A stretch of DNA of 64,000 nt from Sphingomonas phyllosphaerae 5.2 (GCF_000419605.1 NZ_ATTI01000001.1:781501-845500), one strand, 5' to 3'; positions 44,969 to 55,193 are shown, counted from the first letter of the stretch. Numbers and translations are program-made. Notes: generated by a model from the sequence alone, not told the origin.

Positions 44969-46807
44969 CTAGAAGGACGACCAATCGTCTTGCACGGCCA
45001 CCGCAGCAGAGCGCGCCGCCTTGCTGGCAATCGCACGGCCAGCCTGCGCGGCGCGTGCCTGCAAAGCGTGCACGACGATCGGTGCGGCACGCTTCGTCTC
45101 GGTCCCAAGATTGAAGCGCGCAACCTCCCGCGACATGTTCTCGGTTTCGTCGGCGAGGCTTCGTGCGGCGGCTGTGGCCTCTTCCACCATCGCTGCGTTC
45201 TGTTGCGTAACGCCGTCCATCTCCGATACTGCCGTGTTCACCTGCTGCAAGCCGATTGCCTGCTGGTCCGCTGCAGCAGCGATGTCGGCAACCAGCGTGC
45301 TGATCTCGCCAATCTTGCCGGTGATGCGCGTCAGCGCTGCTCCTGCCTCACTGACCAACTCGACGCCGTTTTCAACCTGCTGCGTCGAAGCAGTAATTTT
45401 GGTCTTTACGTCCTTGGCTGCATCGGCGGAGCGCTGGGCGAGGGCACGCACCTCGGAGGCGACCACCGCAAAGCCTTTGCCGGCGTCACCAGCACGCGCG
45501 GCCTCAACGCCTGCGTTCAACGCCAAAAGGTTAGTTTGAAAAGCGATACCGTCGATAACTGCGATGATATCGCTAATTTCGTTAGATGACCGCTCGATGC
45601 CGGTCATCGCCTCGACCGCACGCCTCACGACCTGCTCAGACCCCTCCGCATCTCGGCGCGCATCAATCACGACCTGGTTGGCACGTGTGGCGTTGGCCGC
45701 CGTTTCCTTCACGGTGGTGGTGATCTCGTGCATTGCCGCGGCAGTCTCTTCAAGGGATGCAGCCTGCTGTTCGGTACGCTGCGACAGATCGTCGGACGCC
45801 TGCCGGATATCGCTTGCACCGTTGGTGATGCCCGCCGCGCTCTGGTTCACCGCACTCAGCGTCGTAGCCACGGATGTCATGGCATTGTTGAAGTCGTCCT
45901 TGAGCTTGGCGAACGGTCCACCGAGATCGGCTTCGATTCGAGCCGTTAGATCGCCCTTTGCAAGTGCTGCGAGCCCACTGCCGACATTGTCGACGATGAG
46001 CGCCGTTTGTTCCTCCTTCGCGCGGGCTCCGGCAGCAAGCTGATCACGGAACCGGACCAGGGCGACAGCAAGCGCACCAACCTCATCACGCCGTGGGTCA
46101 ACCGCCACCTCCGCCGACAAGTCACCTTCTGCAAGCTTGCCCATGGTGCCTGTCATCAAGCCCAGCGGCTTCGCAATTCCACGGATCAAGACGACAAGCA
46201 GAACGATGGCGAGACCGATGACCAGCATCGCGACGACGATTGAGACATTACGCGACAAGGCATAGGTCGCCTCGGCTTCTGCCATATCCTCATCCATCAG
46301 GGCAATTTGCACCTTCTTGAGGTTTGCGGCAGCCTTGTTGGCGCGGCCGAAGGCAGCGTCGCCTTGGCGGTAGTTGGCAAGCGCCTGATCGTTTAGATTC
46401 TGACGCGCGAGCGCTAGCGTTTCCTTCGACAAGCTGACGTACGTCGTCCAGTCACGACAAAGGTTCTTAAACTCCTCGCGTGCTCGTGGATTTTGCAACG
46501 CACCATCCAGATAGGCAATGTTCTTGTCGATATTTCCGGCATGATCACTCACTAACGCCTCTGCCGCTCTGATAGCTTCAGGATCAGTAGATAGGATGCT
46601 TGATGCCTCCGCATTACGATAATCAGAGGTCGCGGTATCAATTGCCGACACGGCGACCAACTTGTCCCGTCGATCTTTGCCAAGCAATTGCGCAGTAGCA
46701 TTCAACCGCTGTTGGCTCACGATCGACACCACAGCCATGACCAGCAACGCACCTACAAGGATGCCGAATGCAACCGTAAGCTTACCGCTGATCTTAAGGT
46801 TCTTCAT
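44969..46807 (-). CDS. Methyl-accepting chemotaxis protein
   Basis: The 612-residue receptor has an N-terminal helix ([17 protein letters not shown]), a four-helix-bundle periplasmic domain (about 35-185), a second helix ([19 protein letters not shown]), HAMP, and a cytoplasmic signalling hairpin whose tip reads [19 protein letters not shown]. It ends DDWSSF, similar to the xWxxF pentapeptide that tethers CheR/CheB. The ligand is unknown. No chemotaxis genes adjoin. A close but truncated relative is at 51995. Confidence 0.93.
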   Translation of the reverse strand: MKNLKISGKLTVAFGILVGALLVMAVVSIVSQQRLNATAQLLGKDRRDKLVAVSAIDTATSDYRNAEASSILSTDPEAIRAAEALVSDHAGNIDKNIAYLDGALQNPRAREEFKNLCRDWTTYVSLSKETLALARQNLNDQALANYRQGDAAFGRANKAAANLKKVQIALMDEDMAEAEATYALSRNVSIVVAMLVIGLAIVLLVVLIRGIAKPLGLMTGTMGKLAEGDLSAEVAVDPRRDEVGALAVALVRFRDQLAAGARAKEEQTALIVDNVGSGLAALAKGDLTARIEADLGGPFAKLKDDFNNAMTSVATTLSAVNQSAAGITNGASDIRQASDDLSQRTEQQAASLEETAAAMHEITTTVKETAANATRANQVVIDARRDAEGSEQVVRRAVEAMTGIERSSNEISDIIAVIDGIAFQTNLLALNAGVEAARAGDAGKGFAVVASEVRALAQRSADAAKDVKTKITASTQQVENGVELVSEAGAALTRITGKIGEISTLVADIAAAADQQAIGLQQVNTAVSEMDGVTQQNAAMVEEATAAARSLADETENMSREVARFNLGTETKRAAPIVVHALQARAAQAGRAIASKAARSAAVAVQDDWSSF

Positions 46808-47210
46808 GTGCTTATCGCCTCTGCGATGAGTAATTCAAGGGACGCGTTCTGAGATGTGCAATCGTCTTGAATGTATCACAGCCACGAAGCATGGGCGTGG
46901 CGTAGCACGCTTGTAGGGCGCACATGTCCAAGCCAGGCCTTTGGCACACGACCAAACATCAGGCGCCATTGCTGACGCATGTCAATTATGATCTCAAATT
47001 GTTGATCTGTGGTAAATAAACAGGTCTGAGTATGGAAAAGGAGCGCACGCCTCCTACGGCTCTAGCAATGCCTCAAACACACGATGCCGACGAGCTCCGT
47101 CGTCCTGGCGAGCAAAACAGCTGATCGCGGCTGAATTTCCGTCGTTGCATCTCCATCCTCCGGTTCCATAAACACCTTATCTCGGTGTCCACGAAACCGG
47201 CAGCAGCTCA
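46808..47210. other. Upstream region of the chemoreceptor, no gene seen
   Basis: About 400 bp. It should hold the promoter of the minus-strand chemoreceptor. No open frame with a start signal was found. Confidence 0.5.
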
Positions 47211-47253
47211 GTCAAAGGTCGACCTGCATCGTTTGGAAAGCGGTTCGCATTAG
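47211..47253 (+). mobile_element. IS6-family right-end remnant
   Basis: GTCAAAGGTCGACCTGCATC through GCGGTTCGCATTAG matches the last ~60 bp of the IS6 copies but lacks the terminal ACTGACAGCACC. Confidence 0.7.
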
Positions 47254-47456
47254 CGAGTTGCTCGATGATGAAAGCCAGCGCCTGATCCCTGCGAAGCAGA
47301 GCTGGTGAACCCCCGGTCATATGCAGGGAACATAATGGAATTCGCGACGAGATGATAGGTCAGCACGACAGGCTGATAGCGAACAAAGTATACTTCGTGG
47401 AGCTCTTGGGGTCTGTCCAAGCTTGAACGAGCGAACTTCGAAGGACACACGAGGCG

Positions 47457-47741
47457 ATGGTGCGGACGGAGCTCGTACAGCGGTTGATGGAGGGCAATCC
47501 CACCTTGAGCCAGCGCGATGTGGAAAATCTCGTCTCTACCTTCTTCGAGACGATCGTCGCGCATTTGGTGGCCAACGGGCGGGTCGATCTACGCGGCTTC
47601 GGTGCTTTTTACACGGGCACGCGTGTAGCTCACGCCGGATACAATCCACGCACAGGCGATCCGACGGAGGTGCCAGCCAAACGTGAACCGCGCTTCAGAG
47701 CCAGCCGCGTGCTTCGCTTGCAACCCATCATCGGCGGATGA
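47457..47741 (+). CDS. Divergent HU/IHF-family DNA-binding protein
   Basis: The 94-residue product matches IHF/HU: MVRTELVQRLMEGNPTLSQR, FFETIVAHLVANGRVDLRGF, then the arm AGYNPRTGDPTEVPAKREPR. It is closer to the IHF-beta style start (RTELVQRL) than to the HU at 43621. It lies downstream of an IS6 right end and is followed directly by a repeated hairpin element, so it may be an accessory copy. Nucleoid binding is expected. Confidence 0.88.
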   Translation: MVRTELVQRLMEGNPTLSQRDVENLVSTFFETIVAHLVANGRVDLRGFGAFYTGTRVAHAGYNPRTGDPTEVPAKREPRFRASRVLRLQPIIGG

Positions 47742-47839
47742 GGCGGAGAAGTCCTCCGCCCCGGTCGCCATTTCACCTCGGCATGGAGGCTCGGCGACGC
47801 CGATTGTACCCGGCGGATACCCGCACGGCGACGGCCGCT
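47742..47839. repeat. ~100-bp hairpin repeat, copy 1
   Basis: It begins with the hairpin GGCGGAG-AAGTC-CTCCGCC and ends CGCACGGCGACGGCCGCT. The sequence recurs at 50110-50208 with scattered substitutions. It starts immediately after the HU/IHF stop codon and could terminate that gene. Confidence 0.7.
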
Positions 47840-47897
47840 AGCCCCCATTAGCGGCGATCGGCATGCAACGGCATGATCTTGGGCCAAAGCTCGGTGG

Positions 47898-48137
47898 CTA
47901 GCCTCTGATCGCCGCCGCGTCGGCCCCCGACGTGACGATCGTAAATAGTTTGGTTCGGTTCTCGTCGGTAACTTCCAGACGGATACCTTCGCCGGCCCAC
48001 AACAGGCCCGGCATGTCGCGGATGATCTCGGCGATGTGGCGAGCAGCTGCAACGCGCACTTCTTCAATCGTATCAGCTTCGAGCCCGAGGTTGTCCAAAT
48101 CGGAGACGGCACCGGCAAGATCAAAAAAGCATCTCAT
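47898..48137 (-). CDS. DUF6894-family small protein
   Basis: The 79-residue product reads MRCFFDLAGAVSDLDNLGLE, then ARHIAEIIRDMPGLLWAGEG and IRLEVTDENRTKLFTIV, the layout of DUF6894 small proteins common in sphingomonads and rhizobia: a short FFDL-type strand, an acidic helix, and a final LFTIxV strand. Function unknown. It is monocistronic. Confidence 0.8.
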   Translation of the reverse strand: MRCFFDLAGAVSDLDNLGLEADTIEEVRVAAARHIAEIIRDMPGLLWAGEGIRLEVTDENRTKLFTIVTSGADAAAIRG

Positions 48138-48355
48138 TATCTTACCTCTCGTCTACGAAACGCAGGACCGGATGGTCGGCTCCGGTTGATCTGGATCACC
48201 GCTCCATGTGCGCGACGTGGGACCGTGTTCCACGCTTGCCGGCGCTTCAAGAAGATGGGGAACCGCTCGGCTGCTACGTTGCTTCGGTGGGCGCCAGATC
48301 TCTGGATGGCCAGTTTTCTCATATGGCGCCCGCTGCGCGAACTGGTTGGAAGGGG

Positions 48356-49134
48356 CTACTGAAGTACCGCCCCAAACAACGCATCTATTGGGACATCAAA
48401 CCGTGGCGCCACCTGATCAAGGTGCAGGTAAAGCGGGTTGAAGTCGCCCTCGCGGCAAACGCCCTTCCAGTCGCGAATGGCGATCGTCCGACCGCTGTGC
48501 TCAATCAGCCCGTCAGCAGCGAGAGATTTGACCATTCGGTTGACATGTACTCCGGTCAACCGGTGGCATCGCCGAGTTGTTCCTGGGTCATCGGCAGCCG
48601 AAAGCTTGGTGAGTTGAGTATACCGGCGGCACGCATCCGGACGGCAATCTCGCACAGGATGTGAGCGATTCTCGCCCGTCCGTTGCGACGACCCACGTTC
48701 AGAACCCACTCGCGCGATATAGATGCATCGATCAGACCATCCACCCAAAGGGCGCGACCAACGGCCGGTCGAGTAAGCGCTATCTCCTGAAGCGCGTCGC
48801 GATCGATGTCGGCGACCACGAGTTCGGTGAGCGCTTGCACGCTGTGGTCTGCGACAGCGAGAAACAGGTGCTGCAAGTCGAGCAAGTCGCCAGTCAACTG
48901 AATCGACACAATCTGACGCCTCCCGTCGGCGGCGAGCTTATGGCGAAAAGCCAAACCAGAGAGCACAAGGCCACAGCACGGCCGCGGCATTTCACCCTCG
49001 CGAACATGATAGGCGTGCGGGTTGAGGACGCGGCGGACGTGGGGGAGCGCGATGATCGGGGCCTTATCCTCGTCCGTAAGCATGGCGCGCTGGGAAAGCC
49101 GCTTGGCAAAAATTTCGAGGCTGCTTTTAGACAA
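48356..49134 (-). pseudogene. Crp/Fnr-family regulator with one-base frameshift
   Basis: The N-terminal frame (49134 down to 48556) encodes a cyclic-nucleotide-binding-like domain (FRHKLAADGRRQIVSIQLTG, DLLDLQHLF) and runs into the helix-turn-helix as TQEQLGDATG-stop. One inserted base would continue it as LTGVHVNRMVKSLAADGLIE and HSGRTIAIRDW to the stop at 48356. The lesion lies inside the DNA-binding helix, so the truncated product cannot bind DNA normally. A sequencing error cannot be excluded. Confidence 0.82.
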
Positions 49135-49386
49135 ACGGATCTCCCTCGACGGGAGAGCAAGTATCTCTCAGTCGCTAATCCGCTTGGTAAGTAGGCCAGC
49201 GATGCCACTCCATAACATCCGGGCAGACATTTGTTTAGCAACGGCACGAAGCACAAATACCTGCTTGATAGGCATCAAGCTTCTCCGCCTCGCGAGCGGT
49301 TCGCGGATGAGGCTCGTTTCCGAAAGGCGGACAAGAAGCCCTCGACCTTGCGGCCGAAGACTTCATGCTTATTCCGCCGAAACGGG

Positions 49387-49908
49387 CTAAACCGCGTACG
49401 AGATCCGGGTGGTGACCTTCTGCCGCCGGCGCATCGCGAAGCCGATCAAGCCCATGCCGAGGATCATCATGGCCCACGTGGCTGGCTCAGGTACAGCGGC
49501 TGCTACTGGCGAGATGGTCAGCTGTCCGTTGCCGAAGAACGGGTTGATCACGGTAAAGCTGCCCGTGAGGAAAGTCGGCGAGGCAGGCGGTCCAGTGAAC
49601 AGCGTGGGAGCGTTGAACTGTGTGAAGCCAAGATTGGCAGCATTGATGCTCAGGCTGGAAAATACGCCGTTACCAAAGCTTATGGTCGACGCTGTTCCAG
49701 CTACGCCACCGAAAGTGCCAGCGACGTTATCAAACGAGAACTGTTCCGATCCAATAAAGGTCTGTGAGAAGTCCGGTGTGGGATTTGAATCCAGCTGGAA
49801 GACCGCCGTGCCGGAAGGGCCGGAGAAGTCGAACAGCAGCGGTGCGGCGAATGCCGGTGAAGCAACCACGATCATCGCGATCGCCGTACCAAATGCGAGC
49901 TTTTTCAT
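49387..49908 (-). CDS. PEPxxWA-CTERM sorting-domain protein
   Basis: The 173-residue product starts at ATG 49908 (GGGAGAAAG upstream) with signal peptide MKKLAFGTAIAMIVVASPAF. The C-terminal sorting signal is VPEPATWAMMILGMGLIGFA followed by MRRRQK. The body is beta-rich with FDFSGPSGTAVFQLDSNPTP at the start, resembling surface or matrix proteins of this class. No exosortase is nearby. The promoter should lie in 49909-50308. Confidence 0.88.
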   Translation of the reverse strand: MKKLAFGTAIAMIVVASPAFAAPLLFDFSGPSGTAVFQLDSNPTPDFSQTFIGSEQFSFDNVAGTFGGVAGTASTISFGNGVFSSLSINAANLGFTQFNAPTLFTGPPASPTFLTGSFTVINPFFGNGQLTISPVAAAVPEPATWAMMILGMGLIGFAMRRRQKVTTRISYAV

Positions 49909-50308
49909 ACTTTCTCCCTGCCTCTCCGGGCCGAACATGACGGCAGAGATAGCGGATGGAGGTACGTTGGCGGGGAGCATAAAGATTGCAGCCAGATTTA
50001 ACGAAACCCTTAGGCAGTCGCCTTTTGTCCACGGCAAGGACCTGTCGGCATAGCTGAGTGCCCGAAGCTCTCCGTCTGCCTCCCCCTCCTATGCGACAGC
50101 CAGCGGACCGAGGCGGAGATACCCTCCGCCTTGGTGCCATTTTAGCTCCGCGTGGAGGCGCGGCGACGCCTATTGCACCCATCGGATACCCGCACGGCGA
50201 CGGCCGCTATCGCCCACTTGCCGCCTAAACGCGTTGCACGACGCGGGCTGAGCAGATCAGCTTCGAGACGAGAGAGCCTGCTGCAGCTTCGAGGTAAGCG
50301 CTACTCCC
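49909..50308. other. Intergenic with hairpin repeat
   Basis: About 400 bp upstream of the PEPxxWA-CTERM gene. Apart from the repeat at 50110-50208 nothing is recognised. Confidence 0.5.
50110..50208. repeat. ~100-bp hairpin repeat, copy 2
   Basis: GGCGGAG-ATACC-CTCCGCC hairpin, then TTGGTGCCATTTTAGCTCCG and CGTGGAGGCGCGGCGACGCC, ending CGGCGACGGCCGCT. It aligns with 47742-47839 at most positions. Confidence 0.7.
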
Positions 50309-50674
50309 CTACTTGACGCAGCGAACGAGATCGGTCGAACGATCGGACCCCAGCATTCGCCGTCCGTCTGCAGAAAGGCGCAGGAGCCCCTTGGAAGGCT
50401 CCTCGCCGTCCGTAGAGATGTACTTGCTCGTGTAAGCGAGGCTGCTGGGCCCAGTCATCCGAACCTGCTTCACCTCTTCATGGTCTTCGTAGTAGACAAT
50501 GGTCTTGGCGGTGACGGTAAAGCCGGCGCTGTTTTCGCCTCCACGCAGGTTGCAGTCTAAGAGCGTTAGAGCCCACTCACCCCGGAACTTGGCTGGAATC
50601 ACGGAGCCTGCTTGTTCCGCTGGACCGCTTGCAAGGGCGGCGGCTGTTACGAGGATAAGTGGCAGGCTGTGCAT
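50309..50674 (-). CDS. Small secreted hypothetical protein
   Basis: 121 residues from ATG 50674 (TTTGGGGAAA upstream; an in-frame TTG at 50686 is less likely). Signal peptide MHSLPLILVTAAALASGPAE. The mature part reads IPAKFRGEWALTLLDCNLRG, TVTAKTIVYYEDHEEVKQV and ends DRSTDLVRCVK, with two Cys that may pair. The layout (FRGEWA, one beta-barrel) resembles small secreted lipocalin-like proteins, unnamed. Alone on this strand. Confidence 0.65.
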   Translation of the reverse strand: MHSLPLILVTAAALASGPAEQAGSVIPAKFRGEWALTLLDCNLRGGENSAGFTVTAKTIVYYEDHEEVKQVRMTGPSSLAYTSKYISTDGEEPSKGLLRLSADGRRMLGSDRSTDLVRCVK

Positions 50675-50805
50675 TGTTTTCCCCAAACCGGATCGTGGCG
50701 CTCGCTATACCCGCCTGTTCCGGCATAGCCAGACCTAACGAATGCTGCTCGTTGGCAACTGTGCGCCGATTGCGGCGAACCCGTAACCGTTCAATGGCGG
50801 CCATC

Positions 50806-51154
50806 GGCTCCGTCAAACCAAATGCACCGTCTGGTAATCGGGTGAGGGTGGGTTAGGGCGAGATCATGCCCCGCCCGCGCAAGCCAGCCAGCCCGTTTCG
50901 CTACTTCAACTCGTCGCCGGAGGTGATCCGGCTAGTGGTACTGATGTACGTGCGTTTTCCGCTGTCGCTGCGGAACGTGGAGGATTTGCTGTTCGAGCGC
51001 GGGATCGACATCTGTCACGAGACGGTCAGGCTATGGTGGAACAGGTTCGGCCCGCTGTTCGCCGGCGACATCCGCCGGCAGCGGGTAAGCCGGATGCGCG
51101 GCTTTCGTCACTGGCGCTGGCACCTGGACGAGATGTACGTGAAGCTGAACGGCG
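50806..51154 (+). mobile_element. IS6-family element, copy E (left part only)
   Basis: Left end GGCTCCGTCAAACCAAATG at 50806. The transposase starts at 50866 and runs 92 codons, through LDEMYVKLNG, until copy F cuts in at 51155; a chance tail ends at 51186. The remainder and the right end are gone. Confidence 0.88.
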
Positions 51155-51994
51155 GGCACCGTCAAACCAAATGCACCTGCTGTTAATCGGGTGAGGGTGG
51201 GGTAGGGCGGGAGCATGCCCCGCCCTCGCAAGCCAGCCAGCCCGTTTCGCTACTTCAACTCGTCGCCTGAGGTGATCCGGCTGGTGGTGCTGATGTACGT
51301 TCGGTTTCCGCTGTCGCTGCGGAACGTGGAAGACCTGCTGTTCGAGCGCGGTATCGACATCTGCCACGAGACGGTGCGGTTGTGGTGGAACAGGTTCGGT
51401 CCGCTGTTTGCGGGCGACATCCGCCGGCAGCGGGTAAGCCGGATGCGCGGCTTTCGTCACTGGCGCTGGCACCTGGACGAGATGTACGTGAAGCTGAATG
51501 GCGAGATGGTCTACCTGTGGCGGGCGGTGGATCACGAGGGTGAGGTGCTGGAAAGCTACGCCACCAGAACCCGTGACAAGGCAGCCGCGCTTGCCTTCAT
51601 GAAGAAGGCGCTGAAGCGGCATGGTTCACCCGAGGCGATCACCACCGATGGCCTGCGCAGCTACCGCGCAGCGATGAACGAGCTTGGCAACGCCGAGAAG
51701 CAGCAGACCGCTCGCTGGGCGAACAACCGGGTGGAAAACAGCCACCTGCCGTTCCGACGACGAGAGCGGGCAATGCAGCGGTTCCGGCAGATGAAGACGC
51801 TGCAGAAGTTCGCCTCTGTCCACGCCAACGTCCACAACCACTTCAGCCTGGAGCGCCACCTCATCGATCGACAGACCTACCGGGAACGCCGCTCCGCCGC
51901 ACTGGCGGAGTGGCAGGCGCTTGTCAGCTGAGTGCAGCCGTCAAAGGTTGGCCTGCATCGTGTGGAGAGCGGTTCGCATTAGACTGACAGCACC
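51155..51994 (+). mobile_element. IS6-family element, copy F (complete, 840 bp)
   Basis: Left end GGCACCGTCAAACCAAATG at 51155 and right end ACTGACAGCACC at 51994. It abuts copy E on the left and a truncated chemoreceptor on the right, with no matching 8-bp flanks, which marks it as a deletion junction. Confidence 0.88.
51215..51931 (+). CDS. IS6-family transposase, intact
   Basis: 238 residues, nearly the same as the protein at 25573. Catalytic residues are present (LDEMYVK, ITTDGL, NNRVENSHLPF). It differs at scattered positions (for example EKQQTARWANN versus EKQETGRWANN), so the two copies are not a very recent duplication. Confidence 0.95.
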   Translation: MPRPRKPASPFRYFNSSPEVIRLVVLMYVRFPLSLRNVEDLLFERGIDICHETVRLWWNRFGPLFAGDIRRQRVSRMRGFRHWRWHLDEMYVKLNGEMVYLWRAVDHEGEVLESYATRTRDKAAALAFMKKALKRHGSPEAITTDGLRSYRAAMNELGNAEKQQTARWANNRVENSHLPFRRRERAMQRFRQMKTLQKFASVHANVHNHFSLERHLIDRQTYRERRSAALAEWQALVS

Positions 51995-53309
51995 TTCGGG
52001 AGCGATCGCGTTTGGGATCGTCGTGTGCGTCGTCGCGCTTATCGCGCTTGTTGCAGCCGTTTCGCGTGTGCTGGTCTGCGATCCTTATGTGAACACCGTC
52101 GTGCGGATGGAGGAACTGGCTCGTGGCGACTATACAAGCACGATCCGTTACACGCACATGAAGGATTGTGTCGGTCGCATGACCAAGGCGATGGAAGTGT
52201 TTCGCGACAACGGCCAGGCCATCGCGGCTTCAGCCGCCGCCCAGCGCATGGTGGTAGAAGCGCTTGGACAAGGGCTTGGGCTGCTCGCTGACAACGACCT
52301 TACGCACCGTATCGAGAAGCCGTTCGGCGCCGACTACGAAGCACTTCGGGAAAACTTCAACCGTGCGATGTTGGCCGTATCAGACGCGATCGGCGCAGTG
52401 GCCGCCGCAACGAACGGGATTAACAGTGGGGCGGCCGATATCCGGCAAGCCTCCGACGACCTGTCGCAACGCACCGAGCAGCAGGCGGCTTCGCTCGAGG
52501 AAACCGCTGCCGCGATGGACGAGATTACCGGCACCGTCCGCAGCACCGCAGCCGACGCACGCCGGGCCAACACTGCTGTCGGTGAGGCACGTGCCGAAGC
52601 CGAAAGCTCGGGCGAAGTCGTCAGCCGCGCGGTCGATGCCATGGGCGGGATCGAGCGTTCGTCGTCGGAAATCAGCGAGATCATCAGCGTTATCGACGGC
52701 ATCGCCTTCCAGACCAACCTGCTCGCGCTCAACGCGGGCGTCGAGGCAGCACGCGCCGGCGAGGCTGGCAGGGGCTTCGCGGTCGTCGCCAGCGAAGTCC
52801 GCGCACTGGCGCAACGCTCGGCCGACGCCGCGAAGGACGTGAAGGAAAAAATCAACGCGTCCGCCAAGCAGGTCGACGCAGGTGTCGCGTTGGTCAGCGA
52901 AACCGGCAGGGCGCTACAGCGGATTATCGCGCGCATCGGCGAGATCAGCGCGCTCGTCTCGACGATCGCCACCTCTGCGGAGCATCAGGCGACCGGGCTG
53001 CAACAGGTCAACACCGCCGTCTCCGAGATGGACGGGGTGACGCAGCAGAACGCCGCGATGGTGGAAGAGGCAACCGCCGCCGCGCGCAGTCTCGCCGAAG
53101 AGGCGGATCGCCTATCCGCCGAGGTCAGCCGCTTTCGCCTTGACGTCCGGACACATGCCCCCGCTGCACCCTCTGCTTCGCCTGTACATGACCTGCAGGC
53201 GCGCGCCGCTCAGGCGGGCCGCGACGTCGCCCGCAATTCACGCCGTCCGGTCGTTGGCGCCCGCGGCAACGCTCTGGCTGTCTCGACGGACGAATGGTCC
53301 GACTTCTAA
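51995..53309 (+). pseudogene. Methyl-accepting chemotaxis protein, N-terminus removed by IS6
   Basis: The reading frame enters from the IS right end with a membrane helix (GIVVCVVALIALVAAVSRVL), then HAMP (ELARGDYTSTIRYTHMKD), a second HAMP-like segment and the signalling tip [19 protein letters not shown]. It ends DEWSDF, again the CheR-tether-like xWxxF. The first helix and periplasmic sensor are missing. It could still be translated from an internal ATG such as 52109 as a soluble signalling fragment. The sequence after the HAMP closely follows the chemoreceptor at 44969. Confidence 0.85.
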
Positions 53310-53630
53310 AAGCCTCAGAGCGGCATCATTTGGTGGGATAGGTTGGCGAGAGTAAGTGCAACGGGGTATTTCGCGGATCCCATGGCGCAACCTTGAAGGG
53401 CAACAATGTCTAATGAATCGATCTTCTTGGACCCTTTTGTCGTCGCGTTCGCAGTTGCCGTTGGTGACCGCACTGTTACCGATACCTCGCACACGCTCAA
53501 TTGATCCAAGCTTCCGTCGGACACCTGACTTTCACCTCTCCTTAGGCGAAGCGCCGCGAGCATTGTCGCGCCCTGTTAACATGTGATAGCTTGGTTGAGA
53601 TTCCGTTTTAGTGAAGTGTCAGCTTCCAGC
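53310..53630 (+). other. Upstream region of the sigma-factor operon
   Basis: About 320 bp with no supported gene. It should contain the promoter of the ECF sigma / FecR unit. Confidence 0.5.
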
Positions 53631-54143
53631 ATGATCGACAACGCAGAAGGCAGACTGGCCGCTTTGGTGCAACGGCAACGTGCGCGGCTGGCGCGATTCT
53701 TCGGCCAACACGCGCCCGACAAGTCGGAAGTGCCGGACCTTGTGCAGGACGTCTTCCTGAAGCTTACCAAAACCGAGATGCCCGAAGCCTTTGAAAACGA
53801 GGCAAGCTACGTTATAAGCGTTGCACGGTCGGTGCTGACCGACCATCATCGAAGGCGGCGGGTCCGGTATGCCGGGGAACATGGCGAGATGGTCGACGAT
53901 ATCGTCGACATGGGCCCTCCCATCGATCATGTGCTGGATAATCGGGCGATGGCGCAGCGAGTGCGCGCCGCGCTGCTCGACCTGCCGGAGCGTACCCGCG
54001 ACGTGTTCGCGTTAAAAACCTTGCAGGGAATGAGAATGGCCGACGTCGCGGACGCGCTGAACGTGTCGCTCAGCACGGCCGAGAAGCATCATGCACGCGC
54101 ACTGGCGCATTTGGCCGCGCGGCTGACTGATTACCGCCGATGA
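53631..54143 (+). CDS. ECF sigma factor (FecI-like)
   Basis: 170 residues from ATG 53631 (an upstream frame would add 16). Region 2: QRQRARLARFFGQHAPDKSE and DLVQDVFLKLTKTE with VISVARSVLTDHHRRRR. Region 4: LLDLPERTRDVFALKTLQGM and MADVADALNVSLSTAEKHHA. Its gene overlaps the FecR gene by 4 bp (ATGA), the usual FecI-FecR coupling. It should direct transcription of the downstream receptors when the STN receptor binds ligand. Confidence 0.92.
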   Translation: MIDNAEGRLAALVQRQRARLARFFGQHAPDKSEVPDLVQDVFLKLTKTEMPEAFENEASYVISVARSVLTDHHRRRRVRYAGEHGEMVDDIVDMGPPIDHVLDNRAMAQRVRAALLDLPERTRDVFALKTLQGMRMADVADALNVSLSTAEKHHARALAHLAARLTDYRR

Positions 54144-55105
54144 GCAACGATGATCTCACCGAAGCAGGCATTTGGTTCACGCGTCTCGATACGCCGGTTC
54201 GTGACGTCGGCGGAAAGGATCGCAGCGACTTCAGCTCATGGTATCGCTCCAACGCGGAACATCGCCGCGCCTTTGCCGCGGTGGCCGCCACCGGCGTGGT
54301 GATCGCTGATCTGGCGGACGACCCCGCACTGGTCGGGATTGCGCAATCCGCCTTGGCCCGCGTGCACGCGCGACGTCGCCGCACGCGGCTCGTTGTCACG
54401 GGCGTCGTCGGAGCGCTTGTCATGGTGCCGGTGGCGGCCCTGACCTTCCGCCACTGGCAGGCCCCCGCAACGAGCACGACCGCGCCCGTGCGGGTTGTCG
54501 AGACCGGTGTGGGCGAACGACGTGAGGTGGCCTTGGACGGGAGCGTGCGCATCGTGCTGGACACCAATACTCGCGTGACTATTTCCGATGGTGCGGTCAC
54601 GATTGCCGGTCAGGCTTATGCGGCGGCGGGTACGCGACCAGCGCAAGTGCGCCTGCCCGACGGAATGACCATATCCACGCAGGGGGAAGTCAATATCCGG
54701 ATCGACGACGAAGGGGCGACTGTGCTGGCGGAGGGAGCGCCGGCAACGGTGCACAGCGCCGCCTCGACGACCGTGCTAGCGCCCGATCACATCCTGAGGA
54801 TAAAAGCTGGGCGCAGCAGCATCGCGCGCGCGGCAGATCCGGCGGCGATCACCGGCTGGCGTAGCGGCTGGCTTTTCTTCGACGACACGCCGTTGCGCGA
54901 GGCCGCGGCGGAGATCAATCGTTACCGGCGCACCCCGATCCGCTTGTTGCACGGGACCGGCGCGTTGCGAATCAGCGGATCGTTCCGGATCGACGATACC
55001 GGCGCGTTTTTGCGCGCGGTGGGGCAAACGCTTCCCGCAAAGGTCAACGTCAGTCCGGACGGGGCCACCATCGGGATCGCACGCGGTCACCAAAAAATAA
55101 AATAG
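54140..55105 (+). CDS. FecR-family anti-sigma/signal transducer
   Basis: The 321-residue protein has a cytoplasmic N-terminus (DDLTEAGIWFTRLDTP, FSSWYRSNAEHRRAF), a membrane helix (LVVTGVVGALVMVPVAALTF), a periplasmic FecR domain (VETGVGERREVALDGSVRIV) and a C-terminal domain (TPLREAAAEINRYRRTPIRL, SGSFRIDDTGAFLRAV) that contacts the STN domain of the receptor. It relays ligand binding at the outer membrane to the sigma factor. Position and overlap support this. Confidence 0.93.
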   Translation: MSNDDLTEAGIWFTRLDTPVRDVGGKDRSDFSSWYRSNAEHRRAFAAVAATGVVIADLADDPALVGIAQSALARVHARRRRTRLVVTGVVGALVMVPVAALTFRHWQAPATSTTAPVRVVETGVGERREVALDGSVRIVLDTNTRVTISDGAVTIAGQAYAAAGTRPAQVRLPDGMTISTQGEVNIRIDDEGATVLAEGAPATVHSAASTTVLAPDHILRIKAGRSSIARAADPAAITGWRSGWLFFDDTPLREAAAEINRYRRTPIRLLHGTGALRISGSFRIDDTGAFLRAVGQTLPAKVNVSPDGATIGIARGHQKIK

Positions 55106-55193
55106 TCGGAGTATTACGGGTTTTCGGCTGACGTGCGTCTCTACGCATACAGCCGGCTCGATCACAACCAGAGCCTGGCATGGAGCGGAGAGG

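Noticed and set aside
53315..53563. Minus-strand frame of ~80 codons upstream of the sigma-factor gene
   Set aside because: It has no ribosome-binding site or recognisable content and lies where the operon promoter should be.
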